Shown here: positions 63,801-64,000 of the stretch, in pieces
Layout of the letters: each line of letters begins with the position of its first letter
How positions within the stretch are numbered: position 1 is the first letter of the stretch
Assembly: GCA_000231825.2 (NCBI GenBank)
Contig: JH720299.1
Coordinates: 1,262,134-1,326,133 of the forward strand
Length of the DNA stretch: 64,000 nt
Direction: 5' to 3'
Source of the DNA: Tetrahymena elliotti 4EA
Lineage: Eukaryota; Ciliophora; Oligohymenophorea; Hymenostomatida; Tetrahymenidae
Translations under genes and position numbers: made by a program
The notes under the pieces: generated by a model
Databases searched by the model: none
The model's input: the letters and a program-made list of their open reading frames with translations, nothing else
Told to the model about the DNA's origin: nothing

Positions 63801-64000
63801 TATAGATTATTTTTTTCTACATAACCTTTTAGTTTTTGATAGAGTATTATATAATTTTTAAATATCTTTATCAACTAAATTTAAACCCCAAACATAAACT
63901 AAAACTTATAAAATATTTTATAATTTAGAAATATGTTAAATATGTTGAAAACACCATCAATACTTATATTATTAAAGCCAATGTCTAATTCCAATTCAGA

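Noticed and set aside
1..64000. tRNA, rRNA or telomeric (GGGGTT) sequence
   Set aside because: No T-arm/anticodon arrangement, rRNA core or tandem GGGGTT was seen on reading either strand; short matches to GGTTCAAAT were isolated.

Overview
The window reads as nuclear DNA of an oligohymenophorean ciliate, most likely Tetrahymena or a close relative. It is strongly AT-rich. Long reading frames run through many in-frame TAA and TAG codons and end only at TGA, so the ciliate code (TAA/TAG = Gln, TGA = stop) is needed throughout. Introns have GTAA-type donors and TTAG/TTTCAG/AAAG acceptors. All models below were translated by hand with that code; no homology search was run.

Left part (1-20 kb, all + strand): a frameshifted TPR/MYND/SET (SMYD-type) pseudogene; an intron-rich leucine-rich-repeat (LRR) gene with about one LRR per 90-nt exon; a 1541-residue secreted or surface protein; and a tandem pair of protein kinase-TPR genes with acylation-type MGCC N-termini, preceded by a truncated third copy.

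Middle (20-42 kb): a minus-strand kinase-LRR gene (about 26.35 to 20.1 kb) whose kinase part has lost the HRD motif and whose repeat part is at least 13 near-identical 90-nt exons; a perfect 139-bp palindrome with 6-bp target duplications; an uncharacterised gene; a 1.35-kb Tc1/mariner element with TIRs and a damaged transposase; a kinase-TPR gene; and a second, decaying minus-strand LRR exon array.

Right part (42-64 kb): two minus-strand genes of the ciliary/microtubule machinery (a seven-exon kinesin-2 and a two-exon SAXO-like axonemal protein), a 1731-residue kinase with internal repeats, a scramblase-like frame with a probable frameshift, a four-exon 199-residue acidic protein resembling EBAG9/RCAS1, and coding-like remnants towards the right edge.

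Themes: (i) LRR genes built from symmetric phase-2 exon cassettes in three loci at three stages (intact, active with one damaged cassette, decaying); (ii) four kinase-plus-TPR or kinase-plus-repeat genes; (iii) small inverted-repeat elements, one of which lies in a kinesin intron and coincides with the 100-N assembly gap.
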